Part shown: piece by piece, positions 8,334 through 15,867 of the stretch
Numbering within the stretch: position 1 is the stretch's first letter
How the letters are laid out: each line of letters opens with the position of its first letter
Source: Gemmatimonadales bacterium
GTDB taxonomy: Bacteria > Gemmatimonadota > Gemmatimonadetes > Gemmatimonadales > GWC2-71-9
DNA: 15,867 nt
Direction: 5' to 3'
Assembly (NCBI GenBank): GCA_013003805.1
Contig: JABDII010000146.1
Location: 1-15,867 of the forward strand
Translations under genes and position numbers: made by a program
Notes under the pieces: generated by a model
What the model was told of the DNA's origin: nothing
Seen by the model: only the letters and a program-made list of their open reading frames with translations
The model's database searches: none

Positions 8334-8505
8334 TCAGTTCGCCTGTGCTTGCATCTCTCCGGCGGCGCCGTCCGGCTCCGCCTCTCAGGACGAGTCACCA
8401 CTCACTCTCATCCCCGCCTCATCGATCCTTCACCTTTCAGTTGCGAGTATTGGTGTGGTGCGCCTTCTCGTGGAGGCCTTTGGTATCAGTGGAAAGGGGG
8501 CTCCG

Positions 8506-8955
8506 GTGACAGAAACCGTCTCGACGCTGCCGGTGAGGGAGGTCATGACGAAGGAGCCGCTGGCGGTGAGTCGCGACATGACCATAGGCGAGCTGGTCAT
8601 CCTGTTTGATCATCATGACTACAACGGCTTTCCGGTGGTTGATGAGGAGGGTGTCCTCGCTGGCATCGTCACCAAGCTCGATCTCCTTGGACTGTTGCGT
8701 CCCGCTGACTCACTGGAGGTTCCCGGCCTGGCCTCCGTCTCCCAGTTCCCCGTCGAGCGGATCATGCGCCACGGCATCATCACGGTCGAGCCGGACGATG
8801 CCATCGCCGCCGTTGCCGACCTCATGGTGGAGACCCGCCTCCGGAGCATCCCCGTGGTGCAGCGGCACAGCGGGAAACCGGTCCTTGTGGGTATCGTGAG
8901 TCGCAACGATCTTCTCCGGCGCCTGCTGACCGAAGCCAGGGCGGAAAGCCCATAG
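8506..8955 (+). CDS. Tandem CBS-domain protein
   Basis: The 149-residue protein is made almost entirely of two CBS motifs (about 8-64 and 83-141), each with the typical VMTxxP or IMRxG opening and a GIV-S/T-x-x-DLL end. Such pairs form a Bateman module that binds adenine nucleotides or related ligands and usually regulates a partner. The GTG at 8506 is preferred over the upstream GTG at 8455 because GAAAGGGGG ends six bases before it. It is the first gene of a same-strand series with the Fe-S membrane protein (76-bp gap), which may be its target. No other domain is fused to it. The 219 bp between HU and this gene hold the HU terminator and no recognisable promoter. Confidence 0.88.
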   Translation: MTETVSTLPVREVMTKEPLAVSRDMTIGELVILFDHHDYNGFPVVDEEGVLAGIVTKLDLLGLLRPADSLEVPGLASVSQFPVERIMRHGIITVEPDDAIAAVADLMVETRLRSIPVVQRHSGKPVLVGIVSRNDLLRRLLTEARAESP

Positions 8956-9031
8956 CTCAGGGCTGGAACTCCATCCTCCCGTCGGTCGTAGGGTTGGACT
9001 CCCTGCCACTACCGGGACGGATTGGAGTTTC

Positions 9032-10021
9032 ATGGCCACACCGCTCGACGTCATTCCACCATCCCGCCCTACGGCCAACCTACGCTGGAGGATGGCTCAG
9101 GCAATCAGCCTGACCCTTCTGGCGAGCCTGGTGATTGGGTTGCTGGCGCGTCCAGAACCAACACTCCACGTGCTCTGGAACATCGTCCTCCCGCTTCTGC
9201 CTGCGAGCCTCCTCGTGAGCCCCGCGCTCTGGCGCGGCATCTGCCCGCTCGCCACACTGAACACACTGCCGAATGGGTTGATGGCACGCCGGTCGCTCAC
9301 CGTGAAATGGGCCCCGGTGGCGGGGACGATCGGCGTGGTACTCCTGGCCCTGCTGGTTCCTGCCCGCAGATTCCTGTTCAATACGGACGGGATGGCTCTT
9401 GCGGCCCTGATCCTAGCCGTCGCGGTGGCTGCGGTTCTCCTCGGCGCCTTTTACGACATGAAGGCCGGCTTCTGCAACTCCATCTGTCCGATTCTCCCAG
9501 TCGAGCGCCTGTATGGGCAGGCCCCTCTGGCCAGGTTCGCTAACCCGCGCTGTCCTGACTGCACGCTCTGTACCCCGAGAGGGTGCATCGATCTCTCGCC
9601 GAGCAAGTCGGTCGCGCAGACCCTGGGCCCGAGGCGGCGGTCGCATGCCTGGCTCTTCAGCTTCTTCGGCGTGTTCGCCGGTGCATTTCCGGGGTTTGTG
9701 CTGGGGTACTTCACCCGGCAGGATGTGCCATTTGCGGCCGCTGGCTCCGTGTACCTGGCAGTGGGGCTGATGGCGGCTGGGAGCTATGCCATCACGGTCG
9801 TGGTGGTGCATCTGCTCAGGCTCGAGTTCAATCTGGCGTTGTCCATCCTCGGGGCCGCCGCCGCCGGTCTGTACTATTGGTTTGCCGCGCCGGCGCTCGC
9901 CGAGGCGTTGGGTCTTGGGCCCAGTCTCGCTCTGGGAATTCGGATCGCAGCCCTCGCGCTGGCGGCCATCTGGCTCGCTCGCGCCGTCCAGCGTCCTAGC
10001 CCCATGGCGGCAGCGGCCTGA
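9032..10021 (+). CDS. Multi-pass membrane protein with ferredoxin-like cysteine motifs
   Basis: The 329-residue protein has about eight hydrophobic stretches. Its cysteines are grouped: C71 in a GICPL motif, C148 and C152 in a CNSICP motif, and C174, C177, C180, C185 in CPDCTLCTPRGC, between helices about 120-140 and 207-225. The pattern recalls the membrane ferredoxin relatives NapH, NosR and CcoG, where such clusters bind 4Fe-4S and pass electrons. The second motif is C-x2-C-x2-C-x4-C and not the canonical C-x2-C-x2-C-x3-CP. Electron transfer across or along the membrane is inferred, not shown. ATG 9032 has GGAG four bases upstream. Neighbours are the CBS protein and a small membrane protein. 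No exact family is recognised. Confidence 0.85.
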   Translation: MATPLDVIPPSRPTANLRWRMAQAISLTLLASLVIGLLARPEPTLHVLWNIVLPLLPASLLVSPALWRGICPLATLNTLPNGLMARRSLTVKWAPVAGTIGVVLLALLVPARRFLFNTDGMALAALILAVAVAAVLLGAFYDMKAGFCNSICPILPVERLYGQAPLARFANPRCPDCTLCTPRGCIDLSPSKSVAQTLGPRRRSHAWLFSFFGVFAGAFPGFVLGYFTRQDVPFAAAGSVYLAVGLMAAGSYAITVVVVHLLRLEFNLALSILGAAAAGLYYWFAAPALAEALGLGPSLALGIRIAALALAAIWLARAVQRPSPMAAAA

Positions 10022-10094
10022 GCCGAGTGCGAAGACGATTGCTACGACTTTCCTCACATCCTACCTTGCCTCTACCCTTGCTGGGAGAGAGGCT

Positions 10095-10388
10095 ATGAAA
10101 CTCGATATCCGCGCACTCTCAATCGCCGGCGCCATTTTCTGGGGCGGAATGTTCTTCCTCCTGGGTGTCGCCAATCTCATCTGGCCGCCCTACGGGAGGG
10201 TCTGGTTAGACGTCTTCGCGTCCATCTATCCGGGCTACCAGGTTACCGCGAGCTTTGGCGCCGTGATCGTGCTCACGCTGTATGCCGCGCTCGACGGCGC
10301 GATTGCCGGAGCCGTGCTGGCGTGGCTCTACAATCGATTCACCAGGGGTGGGGGCGGAGGCGGGGGCAGTCGGGGGGTGGCGGCGTAG
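10095..10388 (+). CDS. Small two-helix membrane protein of unknown function
   Basis: The 97-residue protein starts at ATG 10095 with a GAGAGAGG ribosome site just upstream. It has two hydrophobic segments (about 8-30 and 50-78) joined by WPPYGRVWLDVFASIYPGY. The second helix contains small residues and acidic D67, ending in AWLYNRF. Proteins of this shape are sometimes annotated as holin-like, a label based on topology only; nothing here supports lysis. The last 15 residues are a poly-glycine tail encoded by a G-run, absent from the shape I expect for such proteins. It lies 73 bp after the Fe-S protein gene. The following gene's frame opens inside it. Confidence 0.75.
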   Translation: MKLDIRALSIAGAIFWGGMFFLLGVANLIWPPYGRVWLDVFASIYPGYQVTASFGAVIVLTLYAALDGAIAGAVLAWLYNRFTRGGGGGGGSRGVAA

Positions 10389-11581
10389 TCTCCCGGCTGA
10401 TCGGACGACGTAGACCGATCCAGAGACTCGGTCGCGAAACTCTCGCGGCCGGGATCCTACTCCTGGGTGTTGGAGGTTGTACTCGCCAGGAGCAGGTGGG
10501 TTCTGCTCTTCTCGAGCGAGACCTGCCGGTCACCCGGCTGGCCGATACGGCGTTTGCCCGAATCATCCGCGAGTTCTCCGAGCCAGACCAGTTTTTCGAT
10601 ACCGACAACCTGATTTCCAACGAAGGCACCTACCTGGACGTGGCGAGCACGCTCGATTCGCTTGCCATCAAGGGTGGGGCGTACCTGGGTGTAGGGCCAG
10701 ATCAGAACTTCTCCTACATGGCACGGGTTCGCCCCCGCATCGCCTTCCTGATCGACATCCGGCGCGACAACCTCCTCGAAGTGCTGTGGTATAAGGCGCT
10801 GTTCCATTTGGCGAAGAACCGGATCGAGTTCTTGGCTCACCTCTTTGGCCGGCCGCCCCCCGGTGATGCGGCGGCGTGGTCCGACCGCCCGATCGGTGAG
10901 CTCTTGTCGTACATCGACGGTGCTCCGGTCGATCCTGGCTCCCTCCACGAGACCCGGGCGCGAATCGAGGACTACCTCCTCGGTCTCCATGTGGAGATCG
11001 ACCAGGCCGATCTCGAGACCATCGCGCGAATGCATCGGAGCTTCGCCGAGCACGGCCTCGGCCTCAGGTTTACGACCTTTGGCCGCCCGCCGCGCGGCTG
11101 CTACCCGACCTATGGCGACCTGCTCTCCGCCCGGGACTTGGCTGGACGCCAGGCGAGTTATCTCGCGACGGAGGATGACTTCCGCTTCGTGAAGGCAATG
11201 CACGAGCAGAACTTGGTCATTCCGATCGTGGGCGACCTGGCCGGTCCGCACGCCCTCAAACGCATTGGGACCTATCTCGACGAGCGGCGTACGACGGTAT
11301 CGGCCTTCTACACCTCCAACGTGGAATTCTACCTGGCGCAGGACGGAATCTTCGGGCCGTTCGTCGAAAATCTCGCGTCCCTTCCTCATGATACGGCGAG
11401 CGTCATCATCCGGAGCGTCTTCAATTCACGCTTCGTGTCGCTTCCGCCGTCCCGCTCGGAGGAACGCTCGTGCAGTGTGCAGAGTCTCCATCGGGTGGCG
11501 ACTCTGCTGGGCTACGAGAGGAACAGTGGGTACGCTGGATATGCCGACCTCGTGACCCGTCACGCGCTCGAGCTGCGGTGA
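10322..11581 (+). CDS. Putative lipoprotein of a conserved family of unknown function
   Basis: The frame runs from GTG 10322, but the true start is uncertain: it would overlap the preceding gene by 67 bp, and no ATG, GTG or TTG occurs in frame between there and the signal peptide. A rare CTG at 10397 would give a good signal peptide: RRR, the hydrophobic stretch LAAGILLLG and lipobox VGGC (C53 from the GTG). The rest is hydrophilic. A motif GGAYLGVGPDQN, followed about 15 residues later by AFLIDIR, resembles a Rossmann or methyltransferase fold nucleotide loop. I think this matches the Leptospira LIC_10091 type family, from memory. Further conserved-looking blocks are VIPIVGDL and SNVEFYL. 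Function is unknown; export to the cell envelope is inferred from the lipobox. Confidence 0.78.
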   Translation: MALQSIHQGWGRRRGQSGGGGVVSRLIGRRRPIQRLGRETLAAGILLLGVGGCTRQEQVGSALLERDLPVTRLADTAFARIIREFSEPDQFFDTDNLISNEGTYLDVASTLDSLAIKGGAYLGVGPDQNFSYMARVRPRIAFLIDIRRDNLLEVLWYKALFHLAKNRIEFLAHLFGRPPPGDAAAWSDRPIGELLSYIDGAPVDPGSLHETRARIEDYLLGLHVEIDQADLETIARMHRSFAEHGLGLRFTTFGRPPRGCYPTYGDLLSARDLAGRQASYLATEDDFRFVKAMHEQNLVIPIVGDLAGPHALKRIGTYLDERRTTVSAFYTSNVEFYLAQDGIFGPFVENLASLPHDTASVIIRSVFNSRFVSLPPSRSEERSCSVQSLHRVATLLGYERNSGYAGYADLVTRHALELR

Positions 11582-11594
11582 AAGGGCTCCAACC

Positions 11595-11607
11595 CCTCGC
11601 CGCGAGG
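11595..11607 (+). terminator. Short hairpin after the lipoprotein gene
   Basis: CCTCG and CGAGG pair around a three-base loop, 13 bases after the stop at 11581. The stem is only five base pairs and lacks a T-run, so termination here is a guess. Confidence 0.3.
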
Positions 11608-11615
11608 CGCGCGCC

Positions 11616-11630
11616 TACCTATAGTAGGTA
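11616..11630. promoter_or_regulatory. Perfect palindrome TACCTA-TAG-TAGGTA, possible operator
   Basis: Two 6-bp arms surround three bases in the intergenic gap, about 57 bp before the start codon of the EF-like gene. The sequence contains the -10-like hexamer TATAGT (11620-11625), so a repressor bound here would cover a promoter. No matching -35 is visible. Confidence 0.4.
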
Positions 11631-11687
11631 ATCCGGATGTCCCGGAAGGCCTTTGGCCGAACGTGCGTTTGTGACCCGGAGGTACAG

Positions 11688-11942
11688 ATGGCAGAGCAAC
11701 CGGTTGGCATCGTCACGCATTTTTTCAAGGGGCCGAGTGTGGCCATCATCAGCGTGACCGAGGGGGAGCTGGCGATAGGCGACGAGATCCACATCGTGGG
11801 CCACACCAGCGACTTTACCGAGACCATCACGTCGATGGAGGTGGATCACGAAAAGGTCGAGCGTGCCACCAAGGGCCACGAGGTCGCTCTTAAAGTCGTC
11901 GAGCGCGCACGGCCTCACGATAAGGTGCTGAAGATTGTGTGA
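11688..11942 (+). CDS. EF-Tu/IF-2 domain-2-like small protein
   Basis: The 84-residue protein from ATG 11688 (GGAGG at 11678-11682, five bases away) consists of one beta-barrel of the kind found as domain 2 of translation GTPases. Recognisable pieces are VGIVTHFF, VTEGELAIGDEIHIVG and the late EVALKVVERA block. It has no GTPase domain, so it cannot act as an elongation factor by itself. Free-standing proteins of this type exist in bacteria and archaea and are usually named translation elongation factor-like; their job is not known. Eighteen bases separate it from the histidine kinase gene, so they probably share a transcript. Confidence 0.85.
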   Translation: MAEQPVGIVTHFFKGPSVAIISVTEGELAIGDEIHIVGHTSDFTETITSMEVDHEKVERATKGHEVALKVVERARPHDKVLKIV

Positions 11943-11960
11943 CCTGAGAGGGTAGGCCGT

Positions 11961-14087
11961 ATGGACGCGGCAATTCTCGTCTCGATTGCGATTCGCGCCA
12001 TCGCGGTAGTCCGCTCGCTCTTCTTGTGGAAGCGGCTCGGGGATTGGCGGCTGAGCGTGCTCAGCACGATGCTCTTTCTCATGTTCCTCCGCCAGTTCCT
12101 CACCCTCATCGAGCATGCGAGGAGCGCGGCGGAGGCAGCCGAGCCCTGGTCGCTCGTGGAATTTGGACATGCCACAGAATTACCGGGGCTGGCCGTCAGC
12201 GTCTTGGCGCTGTTCGGCCTGGTTCAACTCGAACGCTGGCTTACCGGGCTCAGCCACGCCGAGAAGGCCCTCCGTGTAAGTGAGCGGAGCCTGGCAGAAG
12301 CTCAACGAATTGCCCATCTCGGGAACTGGGAGTGGGATCTCCGGGCCGACGCACAGCAATTGTCCGATGAGATCTACCGAATATTCGGCGTGGACCGGCA
12401 GGAATTCGAAGCGACGTTCACGAGCTTTCTCGCTGCCGTGCACCCGGACGATCGTGCCCGGGTGCAGCACACGCTCCAGCGTACCCTGGAAGACGGCGAT
12501 CCGTATGACATCGAATTTCGCGTGATACGACCGGATGGTGGCGAACGGATTTTGCATGCGCGAGCCGAAGTAACATACAATGCGGATGGAAAGCCAGCAT
12601 CGTTGTTCGGAACGGGCCAAGACATCACCGCTCGCAAGCGAGCCGAGGCGGCCCTTCGGGAGAGCGAGGAGAAGTATCGGACCCTCTTCGAGCATTCACC
12701 GGCCGGCATAGGCGTTACCGATGAGGAGGGCAATATCCTTGCCTTCAACGATGCCATGCTCGAGGCCGGGGGCTATTCGCGGAAAGACGTCGCTCGTGTG
12801 GCCAGCGTGGCGGACTTGTACTACGACCCGGTCGATCGCAAAGAGATCCGAGACCTGATCATGGCCGGCAGCCTCGTCCGCCACCGGGAGGTACGGATGA
12901 AGGCGAAGAATGGATCGCCGTACTATGTGTCACTCAGTGTCGTGCCGGTCACGATGAATCAGAGACCATGCCTCCTCGCGATCGCCGAAGACATTACGGA
13001 TCGGAAGGAAGTGGAGGATGCCTACCGAGCGAGCAACGAGCTGCGGCGCCTAGTGCTATCCCACATCGACGAGATCGTGTATTCCATCCGGTTCAATCGG
13101 GATGATCTGTTTCGCGCCGAGGTGGATTTCGTGAGCGAGAAGGCTCGCAGCATTGTCGGGTACGAGCCGGACGATTTCATTCACGACCCCGAGCTGTGGT
13201 TCCGTTCGGTCCATCCCGACGATGTGCCTCAGATACAAGGCGACACGCAGGAGATCCTGCGGAGCGGGAAGCCGAGCACCCGAGAATATCGCCTCCGGCA
13301 CAAGGAGACCGGGGCCTACCGGTGGATGGAAGATCTGGTCGTCCCTCGTTTCGACGAGCACGATCGTGTAGTCGGGCTGTTCGGCGTGGCGCGGGACGTC
13401 ACGCACCGGAAGCAGGCCGAGGACGAGCTCCGTCGGTCACGTGAGGCCCTTCGCCGGCTGGCTATTCGAGAGCAAGCGGTGCGGGAGGAGGAGCGCACCT
13501 CCATTGCCAGAGAAATCCACGACCAATTGGGTCAGGCGATGACCGCGCTCCGAATAGAGCTCTCGTGGCTCCATCAGAAGCTCGCGGACAGCCCCGATGC
13601 AGCGCCGGAGCGCACACAGTCGATGCTGTCGATGATCGACCAGACTGCAGATGCCGTGCGGAACCTGAGCTCCCGGTTACGGCCGGCGGCGCTCGACGAT
13701 CTGGGACTTCCGGCCGCCATCGAATGGGAGGTACGGGAGTTTTCCCGGCGTACGGACGTCCAGTGCGCGGTGGAGGTCCCTTCAAAGGGGCTCGATGTCG
13801 ATCCTGACCGGGCGACGGGGCTGTTCCGGATTCTCCAAGAGTCCCTCACTAACGTGGCGCGACACGCAAAGGCGTCACAGGTGAACGTCCAGTTACACGC
13901 AGATGGTGAGGACCTGGTGCTCCGGGTCCACGATAATGGGAAGGGAATTTCCAAGGGTGACGTTGCGAGCAGCGAGTCCTTCGGGCTCCTCGGAATGCGG
14001 GAGCGGGCCACGGCACTACGTGGAAGCGTCACGATCGAGCCGTCCTCCGCGGGCGGAACAACAGTGACTGCCAAGGTACCGAAGTGA
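11961..14087 (+). CDS. Membrane-anchored PAS histidine kinase, NarX/DegS (HisKA_3) type
   Basis: The 708-residue protein begins with about three hydrophobic segments (5-23, 33-50, 74-92), then PAS 1 (113-228), PAS 2 (240-350) and PAS 3 (360-485). The catalytic part is of the HisKA_3 class: phospho-acceptor H520 in REIHDQLGQ, N-box region 623-636, DNGKGI (658-663) and GLLGMRER (675-682). It should autophosphorylate and donate to a NarL-type response regulator, which is the next gene. ATG 11961 has GAGAGGG about eight bases upstream. Its stop overlaps the GTG of the response regulator (GTGA), a sign of translational coupling. The PAS ligands are not evident; no heme-specific motif was recognised. 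Confidence 0.93.
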   Translation: MDAAILVSIAIRAIAVVRSLFLWKRLGDWRLSVLSTMLFLMFLRQFLTLIEHARSAAEAAEPWSLVEFGHATELPGLAVSVLALFGLVQLERWLTGLSHAEKALRVSERSLAEAQRIAHLGNWEWDLRADAQQLSDEIYRIFGVDRQEFEATFTSFLAAVHPDDRARVQHTLQRTLEDGDPYDIEFRVIRPDGGERILHARAEVTYNADGKPASLFGTGQDITARKRAEAALRESEEKYRTLFEHSPAGIGVTDEEGNILAFNDAMLEAGGYSRKDVARVASVADLYYDPVDRKEIRDLIMAGSLVRHREVRMKAKNGSPYYVSLSVVPVTMNQRPCLLAIAEDITDRKEVEDAYRASNELRRLVLSHIDEIVYSIRFNRDDLFRAEVDFVSEKARSIVGYEPDDFIHDPELWFRSVHPDDVPQIQGDTQEILRSGKPSTREYRLRHKETGAYRWMEDLVVPRFDEHDRVVGLFGVARDVTHRKQAEDELRRSREALRRLAIREQAVREEERTSIAREIHDQLGQAMTALRIELSWLHQKLADSPDAAPERTQSMLSMIDQTADAVRNLSSRLRPAALDDLGLPAAIEWEVREFSRRTDVQCAVEVPSKGLDVDPDRATGLFRILQESLTNVARHAKASQVNVQLHADGEDLVLRVHDNGKGISKGDVASSESFGLLGMRERATALRGSVTIEPSSAGGTTVTAKVPK

Positions 14088-14503
14088 TCAAGGTTCTGAT
14101 TGCGGACGACCACGCGATGGTCCGCAAGAGCCTCCAGCGCATCCTGGGAGACTGTCCGGATCTCGAGGTCGTGTGTGAGGTCACCACCGGGCACGACGTG
14201 CTCCCGAAAGTGAGCGAAGGAGGCATCGACGTGCTGCTGCTGGACATCAGCATGCCGGGGCCTCGATTCCTGGACCTCCTCGCCCAGTTGACATCGGCCG
14301 CGGGGGCTCCGCGGGTCCTCGTGCTGAGTGCCCACACCGAGGATCAGTTCGCAATCTCCGCGATTCGGGCGGGAGCCGCGGGGTTCCTGACCAAGGACCG
14401 CTCCACCGAGGAACTCTGCGGCGCAATCCGAGCGATCCATGACGGCCGGCAGTATGTGCGGCGAAACCTGGAAGAACGACTGGGCCTGGAGGCGGACGGC
14501 TAG
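14084..14503 (+). CDS. NarL-type response regulator with receiver domain only
   Basis: The 139-residue protein is a receiver domain with acidic pair D8/D9, phospho-acceptor D54 in LLLDISMP, S82 and K104 in FLTKD. It looks fully functional as a phosphate acceptor. Similarity to NarL/LuxR-type regulators continues through the linker (AIRAIHDGRQYV...LEERL), but the stop follows where the helix-turn-helix domain should begin, about 70 residues short of the usual 205-220. The following bases code for the channel gene on the other strand, so no HTH remnant lies downstream. GTG 14084 overlaps the kinase stop. Output must therefore be by protein contact, or the gene has been truncated. Confidence 0.92.
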   Translation: MIKVLIADDHAMVRKSLQRILGDCPDLEVVCEVTTGHDVLPKVSEGGIDVLLLDISMPGPRFLDLLAQLTSAAGAPRVLVLSAHTEDQFAISAIRAGAAGFLTKDRSTEELCGAIRAIHDGRQYVRRNLEERLGLEADG

Positions 14504-14504
14504 C

Positions 14505-15867
14505 TTACGGGGCCTCGGGCTCCCTATGAAGCGCCTGCCCCAGCGACCGGAAGCCAAACGCTGGCGGCGTGTAAGATGCCGGCAGATATTCCTCGGGGAT
14601 CGCCATCCGATTCCCGTCCCGCATGGCATTGTAGGCCGGCGACATGATCTCGACCCCCGCTCCATGAAAGACGCTCTGGATGTTCTGGTGGAGGTCTGAG
14701 TAAATCTCGGCCATCGCATTCGGCTTGTCGGTGTAGGCGTTCAGCTCATAGGTGACGTGGTAGTCGTTGAGCCCCGTTTGGAGCACGAACGGTTTCGGTT
14801 CCTCCTGGATCCGCTCCACCCCATCCGCCGCGGCAATCAAGAGCTCGTGCACCTTTTGCCAGGGCACGTCATATCCGATGGTGACGGCGGTATGGAGAAT
14901 GACGCCCCGCCGCTTCGACGACGAGCTGAAGTTGATGATGTGACTCGAGAGCACCATGGCGTTGGGCACCGTGATGTCGACGTTCTTGATCGTACGGACC
15001 CGTGTGACCAAGAGGGTCTTGGCGATGACATCACCCATGGTATCGGCGATCTTCACCCGATCCCCGATCTGGAAGGGCCGCATGTAGGTCATGACGACGC
15101 CCGCGACCACGTTGGCGATGGCCGAGGACGACCCAAACGAGACGAGGACACCGAGGAAGATCGAGATTCCCTTGAACGCCGCGGTGTCGGACCCCGGCAT
15201 ATACGGGTAGATCATGATCGCGGCGAAGATGATCACCAGGAACCGGACGATCTTGTAGGTTGGATCGGCCCATTCGCGGTAGAATCCGCGGAAGCGGATG
15301 GCGCCCCGCTCGATTCCTGTGAAGAACAGGTGGATGAACTTGAGCAGGTAGAACACCACGACCACGATCACCGCCACCGTGATCAGGTCGGGGATGTAGC
15401 CAACGAAGGCCCGCCACCCGTTCTGTAGCGGGTCGAGGACGTAGTTGAACAGGGTGTTCGAGAGCCGGCGGGTCCAGGGGAAGAACCCCAGGACGATGGG
15501 AAGGAAGAAGTAGATCAGCAGGATCACGGCCACGACACGCAGCACCTTGGCAATCGCGATGAGCGTGTCGGTCAGCCGGGACGCCGAGATCACCTCGAGC
15601 CGCTGAATCCGGATGGACGGGATCCGGGTCTCCCGCCACGATTCGAGCCTCGTGTAGAGCGCCGGGAAGAAGTGATTCATCCCGATGAACAACAGCACCA
15701 ACGCAATGGTGGCGAGCAGAGTCCACAAGGCGCCGAGGGCCAGGCTCTGGAGGGTCACGTCGCGGCCGCGTCCCTGGATGGCTGTTTCCACGCGCTGGGC
15801 GTAGACCTGGGCCACCTCGGCCCGGGGCCGGGCCGGCCCGACGGTATCCTCGGGGAGAATCCGGAGC
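14505..15867 (-). CDS. MscS-type mechanosensitive ion channel (5' partial)
   Basis: The C-terminal stop is at 14505-14507 and the frame remains open to the right edge, so the N-terminus, probably with a signal peptide, lies outside. A GTG at 15815 could be read as a start, but upstream codons read as plausible protein (RILPEDTVGPARPR), so it is taken as internal. Counting from 15815, membrane segments lie near 24-48, 86-112, 143-165, 189-206 and 213-250. The last is the pore helix region of MscS, rich in G/A/S. The family block MRPFQIGDRVKI (257-268) and the beta-domain PNAMVLSSHIINFS (294-307) follow. The channel opens under membrane tension to release solutes. It converges on the response regulator gene with a one-base gap. 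Confidence 0.92.
   Translation of the reverse strand, partial: LRILPEDTVGPARPRAEVAQVYAQRVETAIQGRGRDVTLQSLALGALWTLLATIALVLLFIGMNHFFPALYTRLESWRETRIPSIRIQRLEVISASRLTDTLIAIAKVLRVVAVILLIYFFLPIVLGFFPWTRRLSNTLFNYVLDPLQNGWRAFVGYIPDLITVAVIVVVVFYLLKFIHLFFTGIERGAIRFRGFYREWADPTYKIVRFLVIIFAAIMIYPYMPGSDTAAFKGISIFLGVLVSFGSSSAIANVVAGVVMTYMRPFQIGDRVKIADTMGDVIAKTLLVTRVRTIKNVDITVPNAMVLSSHIINFSSSSKRRGVILHTAVTIGYDVPWQKVHELLIAAADGVERIQEEPKPFVLQTGLNDYHVTYELNAYTDKPNAMAEIYSDLHQNIQSVFHGAGVEIMSPAYNAMRDGNRMAIPEEYLPASYTPPAFGFRSLGQALHREPEAP

Noticed and set aside
10095..10388. Phage holin, implying a prophage
   Set aside because: Only the two-helix topology fits; no endolysin, integrase or phage structural gene is in the window.
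14757..15428. 223-codon plus-strand frame opposite the channel gene
   Set aside because: Extremely D/H/R-rich product typical of antisense high-GC sequence.

Overview
The window is GC-rich bacterial DNA packed with signal-transduction genes. It holds three structurally different Hanks-type Ser/Thr protein kinases, two PAS-domain histidine kinases and one response regulator. Several features point to the Gemmatimonadota or a similar environmental phylum, though no marker gene is present to prove it: the kinase/TolB-like/TPR fusion, the 2TM kinase, and an HU protein with an insertion before its GFGTF motif. No rRNA, tRNA, CRISPR array, transposase or integrase was seen.

Left part (1-5780). A Ser/Thr kinase with a TolB-like domain and TPR repeats is cut by the left edge. 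It runs tail-to-tail, with a 17-bp overlap, into a two-gene minus-strand unit: a double carboxymuconolactone-decarboxylase-like protein followed by a kinase with a six-helix membrane domain at its N-terminus. A 204-bp divergent control region with repeated CTCCCGG half-sites separates that unit from a third kinase, whose kinase domain is followed by two membrane helices and a coiled-coil tail. A heptamer repeat array (5709-5780) lies where this kinase converges with the next gene.

Middle part (5770-11581). A soluble PAS-PAS-GAF histidine kinase on the minus strand diverges from an HU-type nucleoid protein, which is followed by a near-perfect hairpin terminator. Four plus-strand genes follow: a tandem-CBS protein, a multi-pass membrane protein with seven cysteines arranged as in Fe-S proteins, a small two-helix membrane protein, and a lipoprotein-like protein of unknown function with no convincing start codon.

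Right part (11582-15867). A small protein resembling domain 2 of EF-Tu/IF-2, a membrane-anchored PAS3 histidine kinase of the NarX/DegS type, and a response regulator consisting of a receiver domain alone form a tight plus-strand unit. It converges, with a one-base gap, on an MscS-type mechanosensitive channel whose N-terminus runs off the right edge.

The products look like sensors and regulators of envelope, redox or energy state: a redox-type CMD protein beside a membrane kinase, an Fe-S membrane protein beside a CBS protein, and an osmotic-release channel. The inputs of the kinases cannot be read from the sequence. The most unusual points are the kinase/double-CMD pair, the CBS/Fe-S/two-helix/lipoprotein cluster, and the NarL-type response regulator that ends exactly where its DNA-binding domain should begin.
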